64,000 nt of DNA, taken from the NCBI GenBank assembly GCA_905233825.1, contig CAJOFE010000004.1:62001-126000 (forward strand), read 5' to 3'. Shown piece by piece: positions 50,213-61,101 of this stretch (the stretch's first letter is position 1; each line of letters starts with the position of its first letter). Position numbers and translations under genes: made by a program. Under the pieces are notes generated by a model. It was not told where the DNA came from and made no database searches. It saw only the letters and a list, made by a program, of their open reading frames with translations. The DNA is from an uncultured Prevotella sp. Lineage in GTDB: Bacteria > Bacteroidota > Bacteroidia > Bacteroidales > Bacteroidaceae.

Positions 50213-51923
50213 TTGGCTTGATGTCCTCGATTTGCAGTTGCACCTCGCTGCGCTTGTAGATGTTCTCCTCGATGGTAAATACGATGTCGAACGAGCGCTT
50301 GGATTTGATGTAGCGAGCAGCGGCACTTTGTCCGAAGGCAATACCGTTCATCACGTTCGATGAACGTGAATCGACCAGTTCCAGCTTGATGTGCTCCTGC
50401 TGTCGGCCTACGACTTTCGATGTGCCGTAGTCAAAGACATTTCGCGTGCAGAACAGCGGCTTAGGATTGTCGGGACCGTGTGGCGCCAACTTCTTCAGCT
50501 CGTTGTGCAGCTTCTTGGTGATGTCCTTGAAATCAATCTCGGTATCAATATCCATCATGGCTTCCGTCTGTATAGGCATGTTGTGAGAGCTGACATACTC
50601 TTGTAACCTGCGACGGAACTCTGGGATGTTCTCAGTTTTGAGCGACAGTCCAACAGCATAGGTATGTCCACCGAAATTCTGCAACAGGTCCCGACAGCTT
50701 TTGATGGCAGCATAGAGGTCGTAGCCGGGCACGCTTCGGGCAGAGCCAGTAGCCATTCCATCCTGACAGGAGAGCACAATGGTGGGACGGAAGTACATTT
50801 CCGTCAGGCGTGAGGCCACGATACCCACGACGCCTTTTTTCCAGCCTTCGTTGTAGAGCACGATAGCAGGCTGGTGAGCCTGACTTTCCAGACGTTCCAC
50901 AATCTGGTTGGCCTCTTCGCTCATCTGCTTATCGATATCCTTGCGTTGTTCGTTGTATTCATTAATGTGAATAGCTTCTTTCAGGGCCCGCTTGATGTCT
51001 TTCTCCACGAGCAGATCGACAGTTTCCGTGCCGTTCTGCACACGTCCGCTGGCATTGATACGAGGGCCTATCTTGAAAGTAATATCGTTCATCGTTATCT
51101 CGCGCCCTGTCAGACCGCTGATTTCGATAATAGCCTTCAGGCCCACCGACGGGTTCTGGTTCAATTGCTTGAGACCATGAAAAGCGAGGATACGGTTTTC
51201 ACCCATTACCGAAACCATGTCGGCAGCAATGCTGACGGCGCAGAAATCGAGTAGGGGGATGAGCTGCGAGAAGGGAATGCCGTTGTTCTTGGCGAAAGCC
51301 TGCATGAACTTGAAGCCAACACCGCAACCGCACAGGTCCTTGAAAGGATAAGTAGAGTCTTCACGTTTGGGATTGAGTATAGCCACAGCACAGGGCAGCT
51401 CATCATCGGGCACGTGGTGGTCGCAAATGATGAAGTCAATACCCATTTCTTTGGCTTTGGCAATCTCGTCTATGGCCTTGATGCCGCAGTCGAGGATGAT
51501 AATCAGTTTGACGCCTGCTTCTGCAGCATGGTCCAGTCCTTTCTGGCTGATACCATAGCCCTCCTCATAGCGGTCGGGGATGTAGTATTCAATATTTGAA
51601 TAAAACTGCAGGAGGAAACGATAGACCAGGGCTACTGCTGTACATCCATCTACGTCATAGTCGCCATAGACCATAATACGTTCCTTACGTCCCATCGCAT
51701 CATTAAGCCTATCGACAGCTACATCCATGTCGTTCATCAGGAAGGGGTCGATAAGCTCGCTGAGCATGGGTCGCAAGAAGCGCTTCGCAGCCGATTCGGT
51801 GCGAATGCCCCTTTGTATGAGAAGTTGAGCCATGATGGTACTCACGCCCAGCTTCTCTGCCAGTTCTTTAGTCTGCTGTTGTCGTTCGGGGCCTGGAGGT
51901 TGGTAGTTCCATTTTGAGTTCAT
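50199..51923 (-). CDS. recJ: Single-stranded-DNA-specific exonuclease RecJ
   Basis: A 5'-3' ssDNA exonuclease of 574 aa. DHH-family motifs: MVYGDYDVDGCTAVAL (motif I), IIILDCGIKAIDE, IICDHHVPDDELPCAV (DHH), and FCAVSIAADMVSVMGENR. The DHHA1 domain ends with NFGGHTYAVGLSL (GGH). A C-terminal OB-like domain follows. Forms an operon with recQ, whose start lies inside the recJ 3' end. It starts 15 bp after the C1 peptidase gene, so all three may be co-transcribed. Confidence 0.95.
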   Translation of the reverse strand: MNSKWNYQPPGPERQQQTKELAEKLGVSTIMAQLLIQRGIRTESAAKRFLRPMLSELIDPFLMNDMDVAVDRLNDAMGRKERIMVYGDYDVDGCTAVALVYRFLLQFYSNIEYYIPDRYEEGYGISQKGLDHAAEAGVKLIIILDCGIKAIDEIAKAKEMGIDFIICDHHVPDDELPCAVAILNPKREDSTYPFKDLCGCGVGFKFMQAFAKNNGIPFSQLIPLLDFCAVSIAADMVSVMGENRILAFHGLKQLNQNPSVGLKAIIEISGLTGREITMNDITFKIGPRINASGRVQNGTETVDLLVEKDIKRALKEAIHINEYNEQRKDIDKQMSEEANQIVERLESQAHQPAIVLYNEGWKKGVVGIVASRLTEMYFRPTIVLSCQDGMATGSARSVPGYDLYAAIKSCRDLLQNFGGHTYAVGLSLKTENIPEFRRRLQEYVSSHNMPIQTEAMMDIDTEIDFKDITKKLHNELKKLAPHGPDNPKPLFCTRNVFDYGTSKVVGRQQEHIKLELVDSRSSNVMNGIAFGQSAAARYIKSKRSFDIVFTIEENIYKRSEVQLQIEDIKPSESL

Positions 51924-51938
51924 GAGCCCTCCTTCCGA

Positions 51939-53138
51939 CTAAATACCCAGCTTCTTTCGAATGTCCTTGGGGATGGCGTTCTTGTTAATGAGGAAGTCCA
52001 TCGTGTTGGCGGCGATGAAGGCCTTGGTCATGTACCAGGTGCCCTTGTAGTCGCCAGTCTCTCCCCACGAGTTCTTGACCATGTAATATTCTTTGCCGTA
52101 TTGATCCTTGGCCACGCCGTAAATCAACATACCGTGATCGTCGGTCAGCTCCCAGTTGTCGAAACGCTCCTGACGCAACTCCTGTGTGGGGATGACCTCG
52201 GGCACTTTACAGCCTAGAGAGTCAATGACATTCTGACGCTTGGTGGCTGTCAGTTTCAGCCAACGGGCCATATCACTTCCAGCCAGACTCTTGGCTGCCT
52301 CGCCGTCGATGGCATAGGCCAGACCTTTACGGGTGAAACCTTCTTCGCTTACATCGCCGCCCCAGGCTACGGTATATCCGTTAGCCACAGCATTGTCGAT
52401 TACTTGCATCATCTCATCCATCGGCAGGTTATAGCTAAGCGGGAAACGCCAGTTGTCCTGTACCTCTACGGCAAAACCTGTGTAGAAGGGGTGGTGGGTG
52501 TAGCTGGTGATGCTGACATAGTCGTTCAGATTGATGCCGAGTGAGGCCATGAACGATTTCGGGGTGTATTTCTTACCTTCATACTCGAATTCCTCGGGGC
52601 ACTTGCCTAAATAGGCATCGAGAATGCCTTGCAGACCAACTTTCCACTGGTTGCTGATTTTCTTGGCCGAGCTCTTGGCGATAGCAGCTACATAAGGCTC
52701 TAACAACGAGAAGAATTCGTTGAAGTTGTTCAACGAATCACCATAGAGGGAGCCAGGGAAGGGCATAGCATCCTCTGGGCAGATGCCCCAAGTCTTCATC
52801 GTGGCCAGCACGTCTTCGGCACTACCGCCCTGTGAGAACTGGCAGTCTCCATGATAACGCACTACTTGGATAGCACGATCCATGTAGGTCTTGTTGGCTA
52901 CAAACGACTCGCAGAGGTCATAGGTCTTGCCTGTGGCCTTTAGGATTTCGCACTCGAAGAACGAGATAGTGGAGTAGTCCCAGCATGTGCCGCTTCTGTT
53001 CTGGTCTTTGACACTTGTGATGGGATTCTCCTTAATAGTTGTGAATACGGGCTTGTTGTCCGCCTTCTGCTCAGCATCCTGAGCTTGTGCGCCCATAGCC
53101 ATTAGGCTAAGCAGCGCGATTGATAGTACTTTTTTCAT
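51939..53138 (-). CDS. Exported C1-family cysteine peptidase (bleomycin hydrolase/PepC-like)
   Basis: The protein (399 aa) has a signal peptide (residues 1-19, MGAQAQ end) and a papain-fold C1B domain. The catalytic Cys is in KDQNRSGTCWDYSTISFFE, the His in DDHGMLIYGVAKDQ, and the Asn in YMVKNSWGETG. C1B enzymes are amino- or endopeptidases forming hexamers; cytosolic PepC lacks a signal, so this is a periplasmic variant common in Bacteroidota. It lies 19 bp after the M24 aminopeptidase gene, suggesting a shared peptide-degrading role. Confidence 0.92.
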   Translation of the reverse strand: MKKVLSIALLSLMAMGAQAQDAEQKADNKPVFTTIKENPITSVKDQNRSGTCWDYSTISFFECEILKATGKTYDLCESFVANKTYMDRAIQVVRYHGDCQFSQGGSAEDVLATMKTWGICPEDAMPFPGSLYGDSLNNFNEFFSLLEPYVAAIAKSSAKKISNQWKVGLQGILDAYLGKCPEEFEYEGKKYTPKSFMASLGINLNDYVSITSYTHHPFYTGFAVEVQDNWRFPLSYNLPMDEMMQVIDNAVANGYTVAWGGDVSEEGFTRKGLAYAIDGEAAKSLAGSDMARWLKLTATKRQNVIDSLGCKVPEVIPTQELRQERFDNWELTDDHGMLIYGVAKDQYGKEYYMVKNSWGETGDYKGTWYMTKAFIAANTMDFLINKNAIPKDIRKKLGI

Positions 53139-53157
53139 TAGAGATTTATTTTTTTGT

Positions 53158-54555
53158 TTAATGTTCGTTCATAAACTGCTCAAGCTCAGCAGGATGATAG
53201 GGTATGCGCTTCGTTCCCATGAAGCGGCATCCGTCCTTGGTGATGAGCAGATCGTCCTCGATGCGGATTCCTCCGAAGTCCTTATAGGTCTCCAGCTTAT
53301 CGAAGTTCAGGAACTCCTTGCAATGTCCTTCCTTGCGCCAGAGGTCGATGAGGTGGGGGATAAAGTAAATTCCAGGCTCGTCAGTCACCACGAATCCTTC
53401 TTCCAGCCTGCGACCCATGCGTAGGCAATTGGTGCCGAACTGCTCCAGATTGGGACGCGTTTCCTCGTCAAAGCCCACATATATCTGTCCTAGGCCCTCC
53501 ATGTCATGCACGTCCATGCCCATCATGTGTCCTAGTCCGTGAGGCAAGAACATGGCGTGTGCACCAGCTTTTACGGCCTCCTCTGTATTACCTTTCATCA
53601 GACCCAATTCTTTCAGTCGCTCAGTCATCATACGGCATACGGCAAAGTGTACGTCAGCATATTTCACGCCAGGCTTGGCCACTTCCAATACATAGTCGTG
53701 GCATTGCTCCACAATGGAATATATCTCTAACTGCTTCTGAGTGAACTTGCCACTGACGGGCATCGTTCGAGTGTTGTCTGAGCAATAGTCTTCCAATTCA
53801 CAACCAGCATCACAGAGTGCCAGTCGGCCTGCCTCTAAGAGTGCATCGCTGGGGTTCCCGTGCATAATCTCGCCATGTTGCGAAAATATGGTAGCGAAGC
53901 TCACACCCTGAGCCTTCGAACGTGCAATACCATCTACCTGACCACCAATGAAACGCTCGGTCACACCTGGGCGTATCAGCCGCTGGGCAGTAGTATGCAT
54001 CTCGTAACCTATGTCGCAAGCTTTTTCAATAGCCTCAATTTCCTGTGCCTCTTTTGTGGAGCGCATCTTTACAACAGCTTTAATGAGCACCAGAGAGGCG
54101 GCTTCTTTTTGCTTGTCAGGATGAATGTTCAGCAGATTCATAATATGTATCTTCGTGTCGTGACGGTAGGGGGGTAAGAAGTGAATCTCCTGCCCCTTTT
54201 TCTTGGCAGTTTCCACTAGCTTTTTCAGCTCGGCCATAGGAGCCGTCTTTTCAATACCCACCTCAGCGGCCAAGTCGGCCACGCTGGGCACAAAGCCCAT
54301 CCACACGATGTCTTCGATATCAATATCGTCACCAAGCAGCATCTCCGCGTTGTTGTCAATGTCAATCACGCCAACCAGCCCGTCACGATGCTGGCCGAAA
54401 TAATATAAAAACGACGAATCCTGACGCATGGGAGCGTAGGCATTGGCAGGATAGTTAGCAGGTGAATCATTGTTGCCAAAGAGCACTACCAAGCCCTTCC
54501 CAACAAGTTCTTTCAACATAGCCCGACGGCGAATATAGGTATTTTTACTGAACAT
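53158..54555 (-). CDS. Xaa-Pro aminopeptidase, M24B family
   Basis: A metallo-aminopeptidase of 465 aa removing N-terminal residues before proline. An N-terminal creatinase-like domain (FGNNDSPANYPANAY, about 1-165) precedes the pita-bread catalytic domain. Metal ligands are in LCDAGCELEDYCSDNTRTMPVSG (Asp pair), FLPHGLGHMMGMDVHD (His), VVTDEPGIYFIP (Glu) and GGIRIEDDLLIT (Glu). No signal peptide: cytoplasmic. A minus-strand -7 box sits at 54573-54580, 17 bp before the start codon, so the message leader is very short. First gene of the M24-C1-recJ-recQ run. Confidence 0.94.
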   Translation of the reverse strand: MFSKNTYIRRRAMLKELVGKGLVVLFGNNDSPANYPANAYAPMRQDSSFLYYFGQHRDGLVGVIDIDNNAEMLLGDDIDIEDIVWMGFVPSVADLAAEVGIEKTAPMAELKKLVETAKKKGQEIHFLPPYRHDTKIHIMNLLNIHPDKQKEAASLVLIKAVVKMRSTKEAQEIEAIEKACDIGYEMHTTAQRLIRPGVTERFIGGQVDGIARSKAQGVSFATIFSQHGEIMHGNPSDALLEAGRLALCDAGCELEDYCSDNTRTMPVSGKFTQKQLEIYSIVEQCHDYVLEVAKPGVKYADVHFAVCRMMTERLKELGLMKGNTEEAVKAGAHAMFLPHGLGHMMGMDVHDMEGLGQIYVGFDEETRPNLEQFGTNCLRMGRRLEEGFVVTDEPGIYFIPHLIDLWRKEGHCKEFLNFDKLETYKDFGGIRIEDDLLITKDGCRFMGTKRIPYHPAELEQFMNEH

Positions 54556-54572
54556 AAATCAAAAAATTTCTG

Positions 54573-54580
54573 CAAAGATA
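54573..54580 (-). promoter_or_regulatory. -7 box for the M24 peptidase gene
   Basis: CAAAGATA reads TATCTTTG on the minus strand. Confidence 0.6.
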
Positions 54581-54674
54581 CACATTATTATTTAAATAAT
54601 AAGCAAAACGATGTAAAAAAATGTAAATACGAACTTTTTCTCGTGTAGGCAGCGCTTATCTGAAACAAAATGTG

Positions 54675-54682
54675 TACCTTTG
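54675..54682 (+). promoter_or_regulatory. -7 box for the patatin-like gene, also decides its start
   Basis: TACCTTTG ends 13 bp before the ATG at 54696; the ORF-track start at 54672 precedes the box and is rejected. Confidence 0.65.
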
Positions 54683-54695
54683 CAACCGCGAAAGC

Positions 54696-55541
54696 ATGGA
54701 AAGACTGGAACGAAACACGGGACTGGTGCTGGAAGGCGGCGGCATGCGCGGCGTCTTTACCAGTGGTGTGCTCGATGCTTTCATGAAGCATGAGCGCTAT
54801 TTTCCCTATGTGGTGGCGGTGTCGGCAGGAGCATGCAACGGCATGAGCTACATCAGCCGTCAGCCTCGTCGCGCTCGCTATTCCAACATCGACCTACTGC
54901 GTAAGTATGGCTATATCTCGCTGAAAAACTTGATTGTAAAAGGGAGCATCTTCGACCCGAACCTGCTTTATGAGCGCTTCCCCAATGATATTCTCCCTTT
55001 TGACTACGAAACCTACGGGCAGAATCCTGCTACGTTCGAGATGGTGACGACCAACTGCCAAACGGGTCTTGCTGAATATCTGACGGAGAAGGCCGACCGG
55101 CGCCGTGCAATGGCTATTGTAAAAGCTAGCAGCTCGCTCCCCTTTGTATCGCAGATCACCAATGTAGATGGACGTCCTATGTTGGACGGGGGAATCGTGG
55201 ATTCCATACCTGTGCAGCGAGCCATAGATACCGGTCACGCGATGAATGTAGTTGTCATGACCCGTAATAGAGGCTATCGATCTAAGGAAAGTGACCATAA
55301 GGTGCCGCGTTTCATATATGGTGACTATCCTCGCCTCCGTGTGGCATTGAGCAGGAGGGTGGAGGTGTATAACCGTCAGTTAGAGATGGTAGAGCGCATG
55401 GAGGACTGGGGTGAGGTGATTGTCATTCGTCCTCAGCGACCTATGGAGGTGGGACGTGTGTGTCGCGACTCTGAGAAGTTGGAACGGCTCTATGAAGAGG
55501 GATTCCGTGAAGGGGAGAAATTTTGTGAACGATTCAATTGA
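54696..55541 (+). CDS. Patatin-like phospholipase, cytoplasmic
   Basis: The protein (281 aa) is a Ser-Asp dyad lipase of the YjjU/RssA-like group. TGLVLEGGGMRGVFTSGVLDAF is the oxyanion loop, VVAVSAGACNGMSY holds the nucleophile Ser in GxSxG-like context (the first Gly is replaced by Val-x), and PMLDGGIVDSIPV has the Asp. No signal peptide. The PQQ-like lipoprotein gene follows 3 bp after the stop. Confidence 0.9.
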   Translation: MERLERNTGLVLEGGGMRGVFTSGVLDAFMKHERYFPYVVAVSAGACNGMSYISRQPRRARYSNIDLLRKYGYISLKNLIVKGSIFDPNLLYERFPNDILPFDYETYGQNPATFEMVTTNCQTGLAEYLTEKADRRRAMAIVKASSSLPFVSQITNVDGRPMLDGGIVDSIPVQRAIDTGHAMNVVVMTRNRGYRSKESDHKVPRFIYGDYPRLRVALSRRVEVYNRQLEMVERMEDWGEVIVIRPQRPMEVGRVCRDSEKLERLYEEGFREGEKFCERFN

Positions 55542-55544
55542 GAT

Positions 55545-57131
55545 ATGAAATACTGGTCAGTCATTATCATTCATTTGGCTTTTGGCATAGCACTGATGTC
55601 TTGTTCCGGGCAACAGAAACCGTCGGCAGTTGTCGCAGAAGACTCCGTGGCGACTGTAGCTGTACATGTGCCCACATTGGAGGAACTGACTTTGCCTGAC
55701 ACGGTATTTGCTTCTGTCGCTACAATGACTTATGTCGTTGAGAACGAAGATTCTGATTTGCATCCGTTAAAGTACTACGATGATCTTTATAATCGTGAAG
55801 ATCGTGTAATGACTTTCCGTAAGAACCTGCTGCGCAATGCCGATTATGGTGGGCGGGTGATGGGTACACCGACGGAGATAGAAGTGGCATGGAGCTTTGA
55901 TACTCCTTATGGACGCGAAGAGACCAAGTTCGGACAGTGGGGGGGCGGTACTGGATGGACAGGGCAGCCGCTCTACGTACATTGGACTGATAACGAAATA
56001 GATAGTCTTAGACGTGGTGGGGCACCGCTCACTGAAGACTTCGGCCCAGAGGAAGTAATGGTGGGTTCGCTTTGCGGCGAGGCATTCTTCCTGAACTTTC
56101 AGACGGGACGGCCTTCACGTCAGCCGCTCGACCTTCATAATGTGGTGAAAGGCACTATGTCGCTCGACCCAGAGCTGATGAATCTCTATGTGGGTCAAGG
56201 TGTGCCTAAGGGCGAACCGTTAGGCTGTCAGGCGTTCAACCTGCTGAATCATGAGCGGGGCACATTCTTCAATGATTCGCGTGCTTGGCGTGGATGGCAA
56301 GCTTTCGACTCATCACCCATTGTGGCTGGCGGCTATCTGTTCTGGGCAGGCGAGAATGGTAGCCTGTTCAAGTTTGAGCGTCAGGCAGGCGGCGTGCTTC
56401 ATCGCGTCAGTACCTTGCGCTATCGGGTGAATGGGGCTGCGCCGGGCATCGAGTCAAGCCTGTGTGTGTATCGCAACTACGGCTTCTTCAGCGATAATCA
56501 TGGTAATATTGTCTGCGTAAATCTGAACTCGATGAGTCCCGTGTGGCACGTCAAGAATCTGGACGATAGTGACGGCACCATTGTCTGCCGTGAGGAAGAT
56601 GGCACTCCTTATCTCTATACTGCCTGCGAGGTAGACAAACAGGGTACCAACGGTCAATGTCGTTTCCTGAAGCTGAATGCCCTGACGGGAGAAATTGTCT
56701 GGGAGCAGCTAATAGCCTGCAACCGTGTGGATTTGGGCACTAAGGTGCTCGACGGAGGCATGTATGCCACGCCGCTGCTGGGACAGGGCGATTGCCAGCA
56801 AATGATATTCGCTAACATCTGTCGTAATAGTGCCCATCCCGACAAAGGACAGTTGACGGCCCTCAGTACGGAGGATGGTAGCGTACTTTATACTGTTGGC
56901 TATGGGAACTTCTGCTGGTCGTCGCCTGTTAGTTTCCTCAATGAGCAGGAAGAAATGTTCGTCTTCACGGCCGATGCCAATGGAGTGGTATATCTCATTC
57001 GTGGCCGTGATGGCGAGATACTTTGCAAGAAGTCGATGGGCGCTAATTTCGAGTCATCACCATGCGTCGTGGGCAACAGCCTCGTCGTTGGGTGTCGTGG
57101 TACGAAGATTTACAAGTTTATCATTAAATAG
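55545..57131 (+). CDS. Lipoprotein with PQQ-like beta-propeller
   Basis: The protein (528 aa) has a lipoprotein signal (IALMSCSGQ, Cys about residue 20). After a variable N-terminal part (about 20-120) it has repeated propeller blades: GSLCGEAFFLNFQTGRPS, GYLFWAGENGSLFKFERQ, GNIVCVNLNSMSPVWHVKN, GVVYLIRGRDGEILCKKS. The pattern of strand-turn-strand with aromatic/Gly ends fits PQQ-like or WD40-like propellers (BamB-like fold). No cofactor site is evident. It lies between patatin and an exported esterase in one tight plus-strand run, so these may form a small envelope-lipid or polymer-handling operon. Confidence 0.75.
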   Translation: MKYWSVIIIHLAFGIALMSCSGQQKPSAVVAEDSVATVAVHVPTLEELTLPDTVFASVATMTYVVENEDSDLHPLKYYDDLYNREDRVMTFRKNLLRNADYGGRVMGTPTEIEVAWSFDTPYGREETKFGQWGGGTGWTGQPLYVHWTDNEIDSLRRGGAPLTEDFGPEEVMVGSLCGEAFFLNFQTGRPSRQPLDLHNVVKGTMSLDPELMNLYVGQGVPKGEPLGCQAFNLLNHERGTFFNDSRAWRGWQAFDSSPIVAGGYLFWAGENGSLFKFERQAGGVLHRVSTLRYRVNGAAPGIESSLCVYRNYGFFSDNHGNIVCVNLNSMSPVWHVKNLDDSDGTIVCREEDGTPYLYTACEVDKQGTNGQCRFLKLNALTGEIVWEQLIACNRVDLGTKVLDGGMYATPLLGQGDCQQMIFANICRNSAHPDKGQLTALSTEDGSVLYTVGYGNFCWSSPVSFLNEQEEMFVFTADANGVVYLIRGRDGEILCKKSMGANFESSPCVVGNSLVVGCRGTKIYKFIIK

Positions 57132-57146
57132 AAGGAGGAACAGGAT

Positions 57147-59137
<1,991 letters not shown>

Positions 59138-59141
59138 CTGT

Positions 59142-60692
59142 TTAGAAGGGCATAGGTCCATCACCGGTCGGCGGCAGGGAGCTTTCATCGGCAAAGCCCC
59201 TGAAGCTGTCGCCCGAGATGGGTGGCAGTTCTTCCCCGTTCACCCTCGATTCGATGATGCCGCCACCCATAGGAGGAGCGGCATTGCCTAGCGGCCTGTC
59301 CTCTGGATTTTCGAACCGCGTATATTCGCCGCGGAACGTCAGGAGCACATCGCCCGTAGCTCCCTTACGATGCTTGGCAATGATAATCTGAGCCATACCG
59401 TGCAGGTCGTGGCCTTGTCCGTCATCATAAATGTGATAGTACTCTGGGCGATGGACGAAGAGCACCATATCGGCATCCTGCTCGATAGCGCCTGACTCAC
59501 GTAAATCGCTGAGTTGCGGACGTTTGCCTTCCAAGCCCTCACGTGCTTCTACACCGCGGTTCAGCTGGCTAAGAGCCAAGATGGGAATGTTCAGTTCCTT
59601 GGCTAGTCCTTTCAGCGAGCGGCTGATGGTGCTCACCTCTTCCTGTCGGCTCGAGAAGCGCATACCGTTGGCGTTCATCAGCTGCAGGTAGTCAATCATG
59701 ATGATTTTCACGCCCTTTTCACGAACCAGTCGGCGAGCCTTAGTGCGCAGCTCGAAGATGGAGAGACCAGGTGTGTCGTCAATATAAAGTGGTGCTCCCA
59801 TCAGACGGTTGATCTGCTTGTCCAACCGTTCCAGTTCGTCCTGCTGCAACTGTCCGCTTTGGATGCGTGAGCCTTGAATCTCACATACATTAGAGATGAG
59901 ACGGTTCACTAACTGCACGTTCGACATTTCGAGCGAGAAGAAAGCCGTAGGGACCCCGTAGTCGGCAGCAATATTCTTGGCCAATGACAACGCAAACGAC
60001 GTCTTACCCATAGCAGGGCGTCCGGCAATAATCACCAGATCGCTGGCCTGCCAACCGCTGGTAATATCGTCAAGTTTGTTATAACCCGTAGGTACACCTG
60101 TTAGACCATCTTTGTTCTGGTAGGCCTTCATGATAGCATCCATTGCTGTCTTAATGACAGGATCCACCTGCGTATAATCCTTCTTCATGTTCTTCTGCGA
60201 CAGCTCGAAGAGCGAACCTTCGGCATGTTGCATCAGTTCATCCACATCGATAGTCTCGTCGAAGGCCTTCGTCTGCACATCGCTGGTGAACTGGATGAGC
60301 TGACGGGCTAGGAACTTCTGCGCCACGATGCGGGCATGATAGTCGATATGGGCACTCGAAGCCACTCGGCTCGATATCTCTGCCACGTATGCAGGGCCTC
60401 CTACCTCTTCCAGCGTGCCGTTACGCGCCAGTTGTTCCGTGACCGTGAGCACATCCACGGGCTTCTCGTTCATCGACAGGTCGCGGATGGCGGCATAGAT
60501 GAGTTGGTTACGTGGCTCATAGAAGCTTTCAGGATAGAGCAGTTCACACACTACTGCGTATGCATCCTTGTCGATGAGCAGGGCACCCAGCACGGCGCGT
60601 TCCACCTCCAGTGCCTGAGGCTGCAAGTGAGCGTAGTTCGGGTCGATAGATTGGGGCCGGCTGGCTTTACGATTGTTATTGTTGTCTGGCAT
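59142..60692 (-). CDS. dnaB: Replicative DNA helicase DnaB
   Basis: The hexameric replication-fork helicase, 516 aa. The N-terminal domain (about 20-130, PQALEVERAVLGALLID) binds primase. The RecA-like C-terminal domain has Walker A GRPAMGKTSFALS, Walker B VKIIMIDYLQLM and the arginine-finger region IAKHRKGATGDVLL. It lacks an intein, which some DnaBs carry at the Walker A site. A 45-residue Gly/Pro-rich tail (GNAAPPMGGGIIES...TGDGPMPF) is an extension usual for Bacteroidota. Own minus-strand promoter at 60721. Confidence 0.95.
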   Translation of the reverse strand: MPDNNNNRKASRPQSIDPNYAHLQPQALEVERAVLGALLIDKDAYAVVCELLYPESFYEPRNQLIYAAIRDLSMNEKPVDVLTVTEQLARNGTLEEVGGPAYVAEISSRVASSAHIDYHARIVAQKFLARQLIQFTSDVQTKAFDETIDVDELMQHAEGSLFELSQKNMKKDYTQVDPVIKTAMDAIMKAYQNKDGLTGVPTGYNKLDDITSGWQASDLVIIAGRPAMGKTSFALSLAKNIAADYGVPTAFFSLEMSNVQLVNRLISNVCEIQGSRIQSGQLQQDELERLDKQINRLMGAPLYIDDTPGLSIFELRTKARRLVREKGVKIIMIDYLQLMNANGMRFSSRQEEVSTISRSLKGLAKELNIPILALSQLNRGVEAREGLEGKRPQLSDLRESGAIEQDADMVLFVHRPEYYHIYDDGQGHDLHGMAQIIIAKHRKGATGDVLLTFRGEYTRFENPEDRPLGNAAPPMGGGIIESRVNGEELPPISGDSFRGFADESSLPPTGDGPMPF

Positions 60693-60720
60693 ATTATTTT
60701 AGTTTTGGGGAAAAACAGCG

Positions 60721-60728
60721 CAAAGGTA
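60721..60728 (-). promoter_or_regulatory. -7 box for dnaB
   Basis: CAAAGGTA reads TACCTTTG on the minus strand, 28 bp upstream of the dnaB ATG. Confidence 0.65.
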
Positions 60729-60819
60729 CGAAAAGTCGAGCGAAAAACCAAATTCCATCGCTATTAATTGTTGTTAAATTTGCCGTTCTGTGTATTAATC
60801 GACGAGAGGCTTCCTTAAT

Positions 60820-61010
60820 TGATTTAGATACGTCCAAAATCAATTTAGGAGGCTTCTTATTTCATTTTGGAGCGTGCTCAATTGTACTTTGCTACGTACT
60901 ATATTTGCTAGGATACGCTCTCGTTAAAAACAAATGGCATTTCGGAGGCCTAGAAATGCCATTTCCAAGGCTTGGAAGTGCCGTTTCCGCCCCCAGGAAA
61001 CGGCACTTGT
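60820..61010 (+). repeat. Intergenic hairpin cluster upstream of the DUF4421 gene
   Basis: A weak copy of the GAGCG/TATTTCATTTTGGAG repeat (60845-60900) is followed by two perfect back-to-back hairpins: AAATGGCATTTC / GAAATGCCATTT (60932-60943, 60953-60964) and AAGTGCCGTTTCC / GGAAACGGCACTT (60976-60988, 60996-61008). The arms share the TGCC(A/G)TTTC core with the hairpins of the repeats at 20.1 and 42.8 kb. Neither is at the end of a gene. Between 61010 and 61088 nothing is seen. Confidence 0.6.
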
Positions 61011-61087
61011 TTTTGCATGTATTTACAAATTTAGCGATAAAAGTGTAAAAATAGTGCTTTTCCTTTGGTAATTCACTCATTTATTCG

Positions 61088-61095
61088 TATCTTTG
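61088..61095 (+). promoter_or_regulatory. -7 box for the DUF4421/patatin-BamA genes
   Basis: TATCTTTG ends only 6 bp before the ATG at 61102, so transcription would begin at or next to the start codon. Confidence 0.65.
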
Positions 61096-61101
61096 CATCT
61101 T

